Shown piece after piece: positions 1-10,718 of a stretch of 64,000 nt of DNA. Each line of letters begins with the position of its first letter. The first letter of the stretch is position 1. The notes beneath the pieces were generated by a model. It was not told where the DNA came from and did no database searches. It saw only the letters and a list, made by a program, of their open reading frames with translations. Source of the DNA: Neofusicoccum parvum (taxonomy: Eukaryota > Ascomycota > Dothideomycetes > Botryosphaeriales > Botryosphaeriaceae); the NCBI GenBank assembly GCA_020912385.1, contig CP087206.1:558001-622000 (forward strand), written 5' to 3'. Position numbers and translations under genes: made by a program.

Positions 1-62
1 TGCCATTGTAAGTCTTGTTACCTCTTGTTTTGCCTTTCTCTAATCTTACTGACCCATTTCAG

Positions 63-1405
63 CTATATGAGTCGATTACCTGAGAAAGCTGCTGCCATCA
101 ACAAGAGACTTGGCGGGCCCAGCGCATCTCCGGCAAAACCTTCAGGCTCTGGATCAAGTAGCCACCGAAGCAAGCCAGGCGAAGCCGCCGTACGCAAAGA
201 TCCACGCTCCGCGCAGAAGAAGCGGCGGCCACTCTCTCGCGTGGCTACGGAGAACGCAGCCCACCAACCGCAGCGGCCCCCCTCGCTCACCCGCTCCTCC
301 ACAGATCCGCTACTCCCTCCCACCTTCAAACGCGAAGGCAGCGAAGCACCCTCCCTCTCCTCTATCCCCTCCCTCAAAGACTCCCAAACTTCATCCAGCC
401 GCAACTCGCTCTCCCAGTTCGAGCGCTTCTCGCGCCGCCAAATCGACCTCGAAGCCATGTCCAAGGCCAACGAAGCCAAGCTCAAGAAAAAGGCGCACAT
501 CGAGCAGGAGCTCGAAAAAGCAATCGGCACGCTCCGCAAGCCCAACCGCGGCGCCGCCCTCAAAGACGTCGCCGCCGACACGGACAACCGCCGCCTCTCC
601 CGCAAGCCGGCCACCACAACACGCAAGCCCGCCGCCGCCATCCTCGTCGGCGCCACCCCCAAGCGCGGCAGGAAGACCAAGGACATCGTCCAGCAGCAGG
701 CCACGCCGAACTACCGCTGGCCCCCGGGCATGGCGGCGCTCGACCCGGACGACGACGTCGCGCCGCCGCCGCCCAGCTCGGACGCGGTCGTGCCGTCGTC
801 GGCGATCCGGCCGACCAGCGCCGTCCCGGCCTCGGCCGCCAGGAGCGTGGCGCCGTCGTCGTCGACACTGCCGTCGCGCACCCAGCGCGGCGCCGGCCCG
901 GCCGTCGAGGATACCCCGTCGCGCGGCCCGGCCGGCAAGACCGTCCACTGGCTCTTCCCGCCCAGCAGCGGCGACAGGGGCGCCGGCGTGGCGGCCACGC
1001 CCGAGGCGGGAGTGTCGCGGCTGGCGGAGAAGCTGGCGGCTGGCGCCAAGGGGGCGTTGCTGCGGCCGCCGAAGCCGCCGCCGGCGTTTAGGTTGCCGGG
1101 GGAGGGGGTGGGGAGGGGTGGTGTGGAGGACGAGGGGGAGGAGAGCGAGGATGAGTTTAGGGGCGTGGCGGCGATGTTGAGGACGCCGACGAAGGTGGGG
1201 AGGAAGGCGTGGGAGGTGATGGAGACGCCGGTGAGGGGAGAGGGTGAGGGGGGGTGGGGAGGGGAAGGGGAAGGAGAAAGAGGGGGTGGAGGTGGAGGAG
1301 TCGAGGGAGGTGGAGAGGGGGGAGGGGAGTACGGGGGAGGGAAGTAAGGAGGTTTCGATTTACAGTGCTTTGGGATGGGATGACGATGTGGACGAGCTGG
1401 CGTAG
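63..1405 (+). CDS. Sld3-like DNA replication regulator, C-terminal part (5' end outside window)
   Basis: The first exon lies left of the window; bases 8-62 read as an intron (gtaagt...tttcag), and coding resumes at 63. The protein is basic and Ser/Pro-rich. It contains a segment like fungal Sld3: Ser-Leu-Thr-Arg-Ser-Ser-Thr-Asp, then a charged helix (RQIDLEAMSKANEAKLKKK) and a VGATPKRGRKTKD block. Sld3 is the CDK target that brings Cdc45 to origins; that role is family knowledge. The frame open from 63 runs on to a stop at 1345-1347 through an implausible Gly/Glu tail. The +1 frame instead ends at 1403-1405 with an acidic SIYSALGWDDDVDELA tail that looks like a genuine C-terminus. The shift would fall near a run of seven G (1248-1254), so either a homopolymer error, a real frameshift or a tiny intron is present. 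Family call is from memory of motifs. Confidence 0.6.
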
Positions 1406-2554
1406 AGAGGGTTAGGCGGCTTCTTCGCTCTTTCGGTCTTTGAGCATAATGCGAGGGGTGGGTAGCATATGGAGGAGTGCATTGCATGGTCGGGCATTGG
1501 TTGGAGTTCATGGTGTGTTGCACCGGTATAGAGACGCGCACGGCGCACGGAATATCGAAAGCATGCAAAGTAGACTAGCGTTATCATTGCCATTAACTCA
1601 CTCCAAATTCGTTGGTGTGGATCTGTAGCATTTACTTGGATGCCTTTGATATGTGGACTATGTGTTGAGTACTTGCAGGTTCGAACAGGGTGAGAAAGCA
1701 AGCTAAACAGTGGTGTTCTATCGAACTTGCAGTTTAGGTGACTAAGTGCTAGGCCCAAGCTACCTTCATCATCATGGGGCTTCTTGTCACAACACGGAGA
1801 GGTGAATGGGGTTGCATGATTGTAAGGAGTTCACAAAGCGAGTAAACACTTTGGATCTTCTTATTTCGTGATTCTGTATGTTGGGCCAGGACAGGAATGT
1901 GTGGATTTGGTTGTTCATCAATTGTGCGAAGTTCCTCACCCTCCCCTTTCACCAAATAAAAAAAAACATCTACGGTACATCTTCCCCACTCTCGTATCCT
2001 CATTTTTCGCTCTCGGTCTCGTCATCATCACTTTCAGAGGTTTCATGGTTGGTGGGCAGCGTACCTGTGAAGTGTTTGCAAGTTGTGAAAAGTTGTAGGT
2101 TGGAGTAATAAGCAGGTAATATGAGGAGTTTATGTGAGGTTTACCTGCGCCGTGGTGTACTTACCACAGCTGATTCGGAAAGAATCACTTTGATGATCAA
2201 TGTGAATTTCCTGTGCGATATACGTATCGCCTGAAAGCTATTTCATATAGTAGATTAATCAATAGTACCATCAATTCAGTTCTAACGGGTCTTGTTGGAA
2301 AGTTGGTGGTATCAGATTCTGTTTCCAGCCCCTATACTAGCGCGTCCTACGCATCAGGAATCGAGCTTACATCTACATACCAGAAAATTTGTTTCACTGT
2401 TATAGAAGCATTCACAGTATTACCATATTCTCGCCGTATTTCTCCTCGCGTTCCTCCTTCCGTTTCTTCATGACTATCTCCGTCCAATTTGGCTTCTCCC
2501 CGTCTTTGGTTGCGGCCACTCGAGGTTTATGGTGAATTTGAAGGGGAGGCTTCG
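1406..2554. other. AT-richer intergenic stretch, no gene recognised
   Basis: Only short overlapping frames are present. One 58-codon minus-strand frame (2412-2588) encodes a charged Lys/Arg/Glu-rich peptide. It could be a leftover exon of the decayed gene next to it, but I found no splice junction that joins them. Confidence 0.5.
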
Positions 2555-3255
2555 TCATTTGCCTCGGTGGTTTTTCCAAATGAGACATACTGGGCCGTCC
2601 GTCTGTGTCTCAAGTGTGTCTCTATCACCTGGCGGCAGAGTAATTGTAACTGTCGCATATGGTCTTGGAAATGTCTCCTGTAGTTTCTGCGGCTGTGATT
2701 CATGTAGTGATTGCTGGTCTCGTTGTTTCTCAACGCCTGTTACGAATTCGGGGTTGACCCAGCGACGCTTCGATGGCGGCTTAGCAGACTTTGAAATAAG
2801 AGGGGTAATGGGGTGGTGGCTAGCATGCCGTAAGGAGTACTGCGAAGGCCGGTACGAAGACGATGATGGCGAGTGCGCCCGAGCACGCGTATTCTCCTTC
2901 AACACCTCGGTGTCTCCTGTTTGAGAGGAGTCAAGCCACTGTGTCAGCTTCGAATTCCAATCTAAAACAGGAAAATTGGGTAGGTGATGGTGTGAGAACT
3001 ACCACATCTCACACATTTACCCTCGTTATCGTTCAAATCGTATCGCGCGATGCAGCGCGTACAAACTTCCCACTTCGAAGTTTTCTACTCCGGATAAAAT
3101 GCCTAGAAATCCGATGAGGCTCGCTTCTAAGGAGGTTCAGTGAGCTCGCCAATGAGAACCTCCCTAGCGGCAGGGATGTGGATGATGTTGAGGAGGACCC
3201 TTTGCAGGAATTCTTTGTTGGCGGTTTTGGTGTTTTTCTTAAGGACGGATTCCAT
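2555..3255 (-). pseudogene. Decayed, inverted relative of the CHORD-like array genes
   Basis: From ATG at 3255 the minus strand encodes MESVLKKNTKT followed by FLQRVLLNIIHIPAAREVL, which matches the N-terminal helical segment of the array genes at 5976-13218 (pattern RLQxxLLxLCxxxPSARxxIExxLL). In the same frame the finger half site follows as KWEVCTRCIARYDLND and GKCVRC, closest to the copy at 11983 (KWEVCGRC). Three in-frame TAG codons (3127-3129, 3103-3105, 3085-3087) separate the two parts. A 42-nt intron (gtagtt...ttttag, about 3002-2962) would then lead into a further open exon that ends at 2555. That exon does not show the CC...GC...H second half site. Alternative: an intron with a poor donor (gttctc) and a TAG acceptor just before the Lys-Thr-Ser-Lys-Trp part would skip the stops but delete part of the conserved helix. 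Confidence 0.5.
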
Positions 3256-3754
3256 GTTGGCTGGGCTGGTTGGATTGTCTTGTGTTGTGGAGTTGAGGAG
3301 TCGAGGTAATCAACTGCGGAAAGTCTAGAGGACGCGTAAATATCCCTGTACGCGACGTGCCAGGGAACACGCGACTTGTCGTGTCAACAGATAAAGAAGT
3401 TTTACCGGCAAATACCATATCAGGCGTGGAATAATGTGAGAAATTTTGACTGTGCTTTTGATTATGTCTACATTAAAAGCTATAAAATGATTTGTTCTAC
3501 CACCCACTGGACAATCCATAGCACTGTCCTACCCGACTTTCCTTATCGAGTAATTTTCGCTTCATCATGCCACCAATGATCAACGTTCTCTTGTGTTTAA
3601 ATCCTAGTAACTCTCACCCATAATGGAAGATTTCACCAAGTCAAAATGAATGCTTACGAGCCTCAAAAAAGCAAGAGAACAAGTCCCACTGTTTGTTTAG
3701 TTCTCTATACTCGTAACGTATAAGCAAAAGTAACATTGGTATCGTCACACCCGC
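3256..3754. other. Intergenic, nothing recognised
   Basis: AT-rich spacer between the decayed array relative and the 3' end of the dehydrogenase. No supported reading frame or RNA gene seen. Confidence 0.5.
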
Positions 3755-4960
3755 TCAAAGATACAACCCCAACACATCCAACAAGCCCTTCTCCTCCAAG
3801 CCCAGTTCATCATTCACCTTCCTCCACACCCTCAACCTACAATCCTGATCCCTCGCATGCGGCATGGCCTCCTCCTCCCACACGCGATTAAAATACCTCC
3901 CGCCGCCCCTCCCCCCCTCCACGCCCACACCCTGGACCTCCGGATCGGGCCCAGCCTCGACGCTCACGGCGCCATGCAGGATGGCCAAACTGCCCTGCTG
4001 GGGGGTGATGCCGAGCAGCCAGGCGGCGACCTTGACAATGACGATCTTGATCGAGGTCAGCCAGCCGCTCTGGTTCAGGTTCCAGATGCCGGTGTTGACG
4101 TAGCCGGGGTGCACGCCGTTGACGGTGATGTGGCGGTACTGCGGGGTGGCGAGAAGGCGGCGTTGCAGCTCGGCTAGCCAGATCTGGAAGTACAGCTTGT
4201 TGTTTTGGTAGTACTGGACGCCCGAGTCGCCGGCGAGGCCGAGCTCGCCGTTGAAGTCGGCGAGGGCGAACTTGCCTAGGTAGTGGAAGCAGGAGGTGGT
4301 GCAGACGATGCGGGGGGTTGGGGCGGCGGCGAGGGAGGGGAGGAGGCGGAGGGTGAGGAGGACGTGGGAGAGGAAGTTGACCTGCGGTGTGGATCAGCGA
4401 ATGGGGTTGGTTTGGGATTTCGAGGCGTCCAGAGGGAAGGAACGCACCTGGTGGATGATCTCGAAGCCGTCCTTGGTCCTGAAGACGGTGCGGCCGCCCG
4501 GGCTGCTGCCGATGCCGGCGTTGTTGCAGAGGATGTCGAGCGCGCGGCCGGTCTCGAGCCAGCGCGCGCAGAAGGCCTCGACGCTGGCCAGGCTGGCGCA
4601 GTCCAGCTCCCACCACTCCACCTGGGCCTTCTCGTGGCCGGCGACGCGGGCGGCGGCGCGGCACTCGGTGACGACGAGCGACGGGTGGGTTTCCTTGAGC
4701 GGCGGCTCGCGGCAGGCGAGGATCAGGTTGGCGCCCCAGGCGGCCATCTGCACGGCGGCTTCACGGCCGATGCCGTTGTTGGAGCCGCTGATGATGACCC
4801 ACTTGCCGCGAAGGTCGGCGGCTGGGACGGTGGCGTGGGTGCGCTTGGTGCCCTTGTGGTTTTGGGAGTGGATCCATTTGGCTGAGGGTTCCTTGAATGA
4901 CAGTGGTGCGGTGTAGGGGACGCTGTTGAGGTCGGCGTCGGTGGAGGGTTGGTCTGCCAT
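3755..4960 (-). CDS. Short-chain dehydrogenase/reductase (retinol-dehydrogenase-like)
   Basis: Two exons, 4960-4448 and 4381-3755, joined in phase 0 across a 66-nt intron (CAG^gtgcgt...accgcag), give 379 residues. It carries the classical SDR set: the nucleotide-binding GSNNGIG near residue 60, CNNAGIG near 145, a TTSC serine strand, and the catalytic YYQNNK (Tyr-x3-Lys). About 45 residues precede the Rossmann fold, and a hydrophobic stretch (IKIVIVKVAAWLLGI) near the C-terminus suggests membrane association, as in many fungal retinol/WW-oxidoreductase-type SDRs. I chose ATG 4960; an in-frame ATG at 5107 exists but its extension is low in coding character. The substrate cannot be told from sequence. 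Confidence 0.88.
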
Positions 4961-5975
4961 CTCTGGGTTGTCTTTCTTTTCTTTTGCTTCCAGGGACGTC
5001 TTCTCTGCGGAAATGATGCAGGAGCAAGCACAGATGGGTGATATCAAGAGGTGGTCACAGCCATTCTCGCCAAGCCGATTGATATAGGCTGTGGTCGACA
5101 GAGGCACGGAGTCATGCGGAAAGCATAGCGGATGGTATACGTCCGTATAGAGGAGGAGCTGCGAACGGATGCGGGCCGAGGCATCTCCTGAAACGGAGAT
5201 GCATGCGCGGTCAGCGCAGGCAGCAGAACTAGGAGCACGACCAATTGCGCGCCACGTCGATCACGATCACCGCCGTCCTCAGAGAGGCTCGCGGCTGGCG
5301 ACGCATTGCGGCCGTAAGCGGCCAAGCTCTTTCTGGTGGTGTGGCGGCGGAAGGGAGGGCGGGAGGGCGAGGGTGGAATGTGGGGTGCTGGGGTGTGGAC
5401 GGAGGACGGCGACGGCGACGGTGACGGTGACGGTGGATGGCTCGAGCGGCGCGGTAAGGCAGACAGGCGCAGGCAGCAGGCCTGAGGCCGATAGCCGAGC
5501 ACGTGCGGTGCAGCGATCCCCGGGGCCCTCCAGACGGCGGCGATCAAGACGGCGCTGGCGCTCTGGGGCCAGGGCCATTGATTGATGCGCGCGCCTTTGT
5601 CGCAGCGCGCGCACGTGAAGAGCGTCGCCGGCCGCCCAGCGCGCTAGAAACACAAAGCGATTCTGCGCCTGCAGCCTCCGCGCGTCGCGACGCCCGCCGC
5701 CGCCGTGTCCGACACCACGCACCCCTGCACCACGCCCGCCGGCGACGTGGCCGCTGTCGCTGAGGCCACCTCTTGTCGCGCTCCACGCCCTCATTGCGTC
5801 TAAGGGGGCAGCAGCCGCCCGGTCAGGGGTTTCAGGAAAAGCAAAATCACGCGCCTGCCCGGCCATTGTCTGCGCCAGACGCCCAACTCCCATTCCTCGG
5901 CCCAGCAACCCCACCACCAGCGTGCCCTGCACCACCGATCCCGCCGCCCGGAATCCCAGGTCGCCGCCCCAGACC
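4961..5975. other. GC-rich intergenic region upstream of two divergent genes
   Basis: Shared upstream region of the dehydrogenase (left) and the first array gene (right). Several long overlapping frames here are GC-driven and resemble no protein. It contains a short GACGGY tandem repeat (see separate entry). Confidence 0.5.
5405..5434 (+). repeat. Short tandem repeat, five units of GACGGY
   Basis: Five consecutive six-base units, GACGGC twice then GACGGT three times, in the non-coding region upstream of the first array gene. Confidence 0.8.
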
Positions 5976-6558
5976 ATGACGTCCCGAGCCCTGCTCGAGG
6001 CCATTGACTACGCCAGCCATGAGCGTCTGAAGGCCACCATCAAGGCCATCTGCGAGAAGTCGGCCATGGCCCGCGACCTCGTCGGCCACGAGCTGATGGT
6101 CGACTCCCGGAGCAGCAGCGAGGAGCCCTTCCACTTCCCGTCGGTTCTGCCCATGGCCGCCGTGCTGCCCGCCAGCGGCATCGCCCCCAGCAGGAAGCGC
6201 CCCAGCATCCAGTTCATTGAGTGCACCCGCTGCAGCAGGAAATTCGAGACCGTCCAGGAGAACGTCGGCGAGTGCGCCTGGCACGACGGTGCGTATGAGT
6301 TGGGCGTGGAATGTTTGTGATGGATCAGCTGATTCGCCACCAGGGACGCTCGCCGTCGACTTCCACCACGAGGTCTGGATGGACTGGTGTGAGAGCACGT
6401 GCGGCCCGCTCAACTGCGAGGAGAACATGAGGGCCAATCTTCGCGAATTCCCCGAGGGCTTCGTGTGGAGCTGCTGCGCCGCCCGCGGCGACGCGCTCGG
6501 CTGTCGGAGAGGCCCGCACCAGGCACGCGAGGTGTCCATCAAAAGAGTGAGGATTTGA
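5976..6558 (+). CDS. CHORD-like small zinc protein, array copy 1
   Basis: Exons 5976-6288 and 6344-6558 (55-nt intron, phase 1) give 175 residues. Residues 1-45 form a helical segment (LLEAIDYASHERLKATIKAICEKS then ARDLVGHEL). A basic linker precedes the first half site, CTRC (83,86), C100 and WHDG (H103). The intron interrupts the Gly codon of WHDG. The second exon carries a Trp-rich acidic stretch and then FVWSCCAARGDALGC with H163. The eight potential ligands follow the CHORD order C-C-C-H-C-C-C-H, but the spacing is looser than in true CHORD domains, so this is a family inference. ATG 5976 starts the helical segment that the paralogues share; an upstream in-frame start at 5922 adds only Pro-rich sequence. 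Function unknown. Confidence 0.8.
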
Positions 6559-7178
6559 CCGACTGCGGGCCTGTTGAACGGCTGTTCGGCACACGAAGAA
6601 TTAAGAAAAAAAATGAGCCCGATGAAAGACCTACGACGCTACCCCGCCTCCGGAGTCTCCACCAGCCCCGGCCGGGGCCCGTCCAGGCACAGCAACCAGC
6701 TCTCACCATGTTGAAAAGTTGTATAGAGACAGCGAGCCCAGACGGCGAGCTATTGTATTATCTACTGGCACAAGAGATGGATCTAAAAGCCGAGGTACGC
6801 GACAACTGGACCATGCGGCCAGGCGTTACTCATTTTCACAAGCATGCGGGGGATGGCATTTGGCGCGGCGTTCCATTGACTGGCGTTATCTCTTCCACGA
6901 CTGTACAGTAGCTGACAGCTAACTGTCCAGGCAATTGACACAATATTGGCAGCTCTTTACTGGGCGGCTATCGTGTAGCTCCCATGGTGCCCATCCCTTG
7001 AGAGGATGGCAGGCCCACCCCCGATCAGGAAAAGCAGGAGTCGAGGCCGGCGAACAGAACCGTGGAACGCACTCGCCGACGCCCGGCCGCCGCGCAGCTC
7101 GACGGCTACTTAGTGTAGCGGCACGGCCTGCGAGAATGAAGAATTGCTCGACCCGGCCCAGCTCAATTGCTCTCCGCC
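6559..7178. other. Intergenic, nothing recognised
   Basis: Spacer between array copies 1 and 2. A 67-codon frame from 6708 shows no resemblance to the array proteins. Confidence 0.5.
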
Positions 7179-7744
7179 ATGGAAGCTCGCGTACTCCAAC
7201 AAGCGATCTACGCATCAAACCCCTCGCACGCCAAACTGGTGCTGATGAAACTCTGCCGCGACAACCCCAGCGCCCGGCGGTACATCGAGTCGGAGATGCT
7301 GATCGAAGAGCTCGACGGCGGGCAGGTGCGGGCGGTGGCAGCGCCGGCGGAGCAGCCCAGCAAGAAGCGCGCCCGCTACGCCGTGTGCGCGCAGTGCGAG
7401 CAGCCCTTCGACGAGACGCGCAACGAGGACCTCACGTGCTGCCAGCCGCACCACCCCGGTACGTCATCGTCACCGCACGACTCAGGCAGCCCCGCTGACG
7501 CGACAGGGCGCGGGCAGGCATGATGGTCGAGAACTTCGCGCACAGCGGGTGGGACGACATGCGCGAGGACATGGAGCTGTGCAGCCCGGCGCAGTACCGC
7601 GACCCGGAGAGCTTCGACTGGACGTGCTGCGGGCGGCCCGGCAACGCTGAGGGCTGCCAGGTCAAGCGCCGGCACGTCGCCTCGACGGCCTGGCTGCCCG
7701 ACGCGTCGACGATCCCGCCGGCCAAGAAGACGCGACGCGCATGA
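7179..7744 (+). CDS. CHORD-like small zinc protein, array copy 2
   Basis: Exons 7179-7458 and 7518-7744 (59-nt intron, phase 1) give 168 residues. ATG 7179 sits in a good context (gccgccATGG). The N-terminal segment reads VLQQAIYASNPSHAKLVLMK and then SARRYIESEMLIEE. The first half site is CAQC (70,73), with CC at 87-88 and HHPG at 91-94, so the Cys is doubled and the WH of the other copies becomes HH. Exon 2 encodes an acidic Trp-containing linker, then FDWTCCGRPGNAEGC (130,131,140) and H146, followed by a basic Lys/Arg tail. The first AG after the donor (at 7506) would give an immediate stop; the second (7516-7517) restores the family frame, so I used it. Function unknown. Confidence 0.8.
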
Positions 7745-7900
7745 GTCGCGCCCCGCCGTCGGCCTGACCTGCGCCCATCCCAGCCTTCCCCAGTCGTCTA
7801 TTAGAAAGCGTTTCGTTCTGCCTGTGCGCCCAATTAGAACGGCTCATCCGCCGCCAGCATACCTACATCAATCAATTGTTTCCCTTCTCCCGCTGCAGCC

Positions 7901-8560
7901 ATGGCCTCCCCAGCCCTCCACCACGCAATCCAGCACGCCCACCTCGAGCGTCTCCAAACCGTCCTCCTCGCCCTCTGCAACGAGTCGCCCTCCGCGCGCC
8001 AGACCATTGAGCAGCACCTCCTCGTCCCCGCCGAACACGACGATGACCACCCCGCGGCCGGCGACGAGCCCGACAGCGCCCCGTCCCAGCCCAACGCCGC
8101 AGCGCGGCCGAAGCGGCAGCGCGCCCGGTACGCGACGTGCAAGGCGTGCCACCAGGAGTTCGACGTGACGAAGAACGCGGAGGGGGCGTGCAGGTCGCAT
8201 GACGGTATTTGCTCCCACCACGCAGTTTTTTTTCTTCCTGTTTTATCCCCCCACCCCCACCCCCACCCCCTTCGTCCCTTCCCCCCTCCCGCGGACGACT
8301 TGGGTTGACGCGCTGCCTTTCTTCTTCGTCCCCGCACAGGCGCCCTGGAACCCCGGGACGACGACTGGCCGGACCACGACGAGGACTGCCACGGCCCGAT
8401 CGACACGCAGGAGAACATCGACGAGCACCCGGAGCGGTTCGAGTGGGACTGCTGCGAGAGGCCGGCGGATGGCGAGGGGTGCGTGGGCGGGAGGCACGTG
8501 GTCGATGAGGAGTTCAGGCCGGTGACGAAGAAGAGGAAGATGTGGCCGAGCTGGGAGTGA
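7901..8560 (+). CDS. CHORD-like small zinc protein, array copy 3
   Basis: Exons 7901-8204 and 8340-8560 give 174 residues; the 135-nt intron is the longest in the family and holds a C-rich tract. The helical segment (LERLQTVLLALCNESPSARQ) is the clearest consensus version. An acidic/Pro linker and a KRQRARYAT basic patch precede CKAC (80,83), C97 and SHDG (H100). Exon 2 has PIDTQENIDEHPERF, then EWDCC (139,140), GC149 and H154, and a KKRKMW basic tail that could be a nuclear localisation signal. The PIDTxEN motif also occurs in the copy at 12686, so these two are probably close paralogues. Role unknown. Confidence 0.82.
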
Positions 8561-9293
8561 GCGGGGGTGAGGCGGGCGGCTGGGTGCGTCGCGCACCGCC
8601 GACCGCCTTTGGAAAGGCCTGGCGAGCAGCGGGTTCGAGATGGGGGCGGGAAGGGTGCTGACGTTGAGGAGCTGCTCGCAGTAGGTAGCAGGCTTGTGGG
8701 GAAGAATAGACCCTGATCGGGGTTTGTTTAGTGCAGTCAACTTCACCATATTCGTCTTTTGTTCGACAGGTTCAGCTCCGTATGGGAAACATTTCCTTTC
8801 TCTGCTGACTGTGGATGGAAGAGGAGACGTTCGCTTTGTTTTCTTTATCTTTTTTTTTTTTTTTTTGAAAAATAACAAGACTTTTCTGGCTACAAGCCTT
8901 TTCTGGCTCAGGGTTCAGTCAGGACTTGGGTAGCGAACGTCAGCAGCGGAGCTGAAAGCCTTGCTCTTTTTGCTCTGAACAAATCAATATTCTAACTTTT
9001 CAGCAACGCACGGAGATCAACATGTCGCTGCTTCTTTTCAATGTATCACTTGGATCAAATGGTAGCCCTGTTCAAGCGATAATAGTATTGAACGCTACTT
9101 CGGTTCAATCTAGCTTTACAGTGAAGATCAGATAGCATGCTATGGTTTTGAAGGTGGCCTCCGCTCTCTTCGAGCATGTGGGGTATTCGTACGGTATTAT
9201 ATTCCGGACAATTCCAACTGGGTGGATTGCATAGCATTTCAAGCCCCTACTATCTGAGATACAGCTGTAACGAGGACACATGCATCAACCCGT
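8561..9293. other. Intergenic, nothing recognised
   Basis: Region between array copy 3 and the 3' end of the NmrA-like gene. It has a long T run near 8850-8867. No coding or RNA feature seen. Confidence 0.5.
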
Positions 9294-10226
9294 TCAGTTC
9301 AACAGCGCCTGTTTATTCTCCAGCAGCCACTCCCTCACCGTCGTCGGCTTCCTCCCCAGCGTGATCTCCACAAACTTATTCGGCGCCCACACCACCTCGT
9401 TCTGCTCCTCGTACCGGAAGAACTCCCACAGTGCGTTCGCCCGCCCCTCGCCCATATGCGGCGCATACTCCGCGAAGAAGGCCTCCTTGCTCGACTCATA
9501 CGCAATCTTCTCGCCCCACACCTCGCTCATCAGCTCGGCCACGTCCTTGAACCGCAGCAGGTCATGCCCGTTGTTCAGCGTGTGGAACTGGCCGATATGG
9601 CGCTGATTCGGGCTCAGCAGCAGGCGGGCCGCGACCTCGCCGACGTCGCGCGGGTCGACGAAGGGGATCAGGCGCTCCGGCCAGATGAGCGTGCGCTCCT
9701 CCTTCAGCCCGCGCTTCATCCAGAAGAAGTTGTCGATGAAGGTGGCGCCGCAGTTGAGGTACGTCACCGGCAGCCCGCTCGCGTCCAGCAGCTGCTTCGC
9801 CAGCGCGTGCTGCACCGGCAGGCTGCGCTGGTGGCGCAGCACCTCCGGGATGCGGCGCGGGTTGGCTTCCGGCTGCAGCCCGACCAGCTTGAGCACGTGG
9901 ACGGCGGTGTCGGCGGTCCTGAGCGCGGTGATGATGTTGCTGGTCGCGGCGCCTTCGTCGGTACCGCCGGGCGTGATGATGAAGACGCCTTCGATGCCGG
10001 CGACGGCGGCTTCGAGGGTTGGGGTGTCGTAGAAGTCGGCGACTACGACTTCGGCTGACGGGAAGGCGGTTTGGAGCCCGGGGATCTTGGAGGGGCTGCT
10101 GGTTGCGAGGCGCAGCTTGATGGAGGGGGCTTCGCGCTGTAGGAACTCGGCCAGGGGACGGCCAATGTGGGCTGCGGCGCCGAAGATGAGGACGCTCTTG
10201 GGGATGGGCTTGGTGTCCGGAGGCAT
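9294..10226 (-). CDS. NmrA-like NAD(P)-binding protein
   Basis: Single open frame of 310 residues from ATG 10226. A Rossmann start SVLIFGAAAHIGRP lies near residue 12, followed by LRLATSS, VVVADFYD and GVFIITPGG, the order seen in NmrA/isoflavone-reductase-like atypical SDRs. The C-terminal half (FIDNFFWMKR, FVDPRDVGEVAARLLL) matches the typical NmrA-like substrate domain. The frame stays open upstream to an ATG at 10325, but that extension has no strand-helix character and would precede the nucleotide-binding strand by about 45 residues. NmrA-like proteins may be redox sensors or reductases; the sequence does not decide. It lies on the opposite strand inside the CHORD-like array. Confidence 0.8.
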   Translation of the reverse strand: MPPDTKPIPKSVLIFGAAAHIGRPLAEFLQREAPSIKLRLATSSPSKIPGLQTAFPSAEVVVADFYDTPTLEAAVAGIEGVFIITPGGTDEGAATSNIITALRTADTAVHVLKLVGLQPEANPRRIPEVLRHQRSLPVQHALAKQLLDASGLPVTYLNCGATFIDNFFWMKRGLKEERTLIWPERLIPFVDPRDVGEVAARLLLSPNQRHIGQFHTLNNGHDLLRFKDVAELMSEVWGEKIAYESSKEAFFAEYAPHMGEGRANALWEFFRYEEQNEVVWAPNKFVEITLGRKPTTVREWLLENKQALLN

Positions 10227-10718
10227 GGCTGTGGTGTTGTGGAGGGTTGGTATGGAATCTGCGTGTAGTAGTTTAAATTCAGTGAGAGGTGCTGTTGTGT
10301 CGTAGAGCAGCTTGAGTACTCTCACTACTGAACACCATCTCTCTTTATAGATAAATGTCTACAAGACGTGCGTTGATCTAAGCATTAGGGCGGGCGACCA
10401 ATGCTCCGGATACCGGCGGTTCTCACCGGATCGTCGTCAACACTTACACGAGGTCCGAGGCGCACCCTGAGACACTGTACATGTACAAATACAAATGTGG
10501 GTATCTGCATGGTGATCATCCACTCAGACCGCATGAGTACGGTATTCCACGGATGATATCTCTTACGTGCTGACTTTGAGGTGGGTTAAATGCCGTTGTT
10601 GACGAGCCCATTACTCAAGTCCACCATAAAGGGGTTTATTCGACTATGGTTTAGGCAACTGAGGGAACTCCGAGTCAATCTGCTCGATGGGTTGTTCGCA
10701 TCAACAGACCAGAACGGC
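10227..10718. other. Intergenic, nothing recognised
   Basis: Upstream region of the NmrA-like gene and downstream flank of the broken gene at 10719-11429. No supported feature. Confidence 0.5.

Noticed and set aside
711..1568. 285-codon minus-strand frame opposite the Sld3-like gene
   Set aside because: Pro/Ser-rich shadow of a purine-rich repeat region, with no domain features.
8205..8339. C-rich tract resembling a minisatellite
   Set aside because: It lies wholly inside the intron of array copy 3 and is adequately explained as a polypyrimidine stretch.
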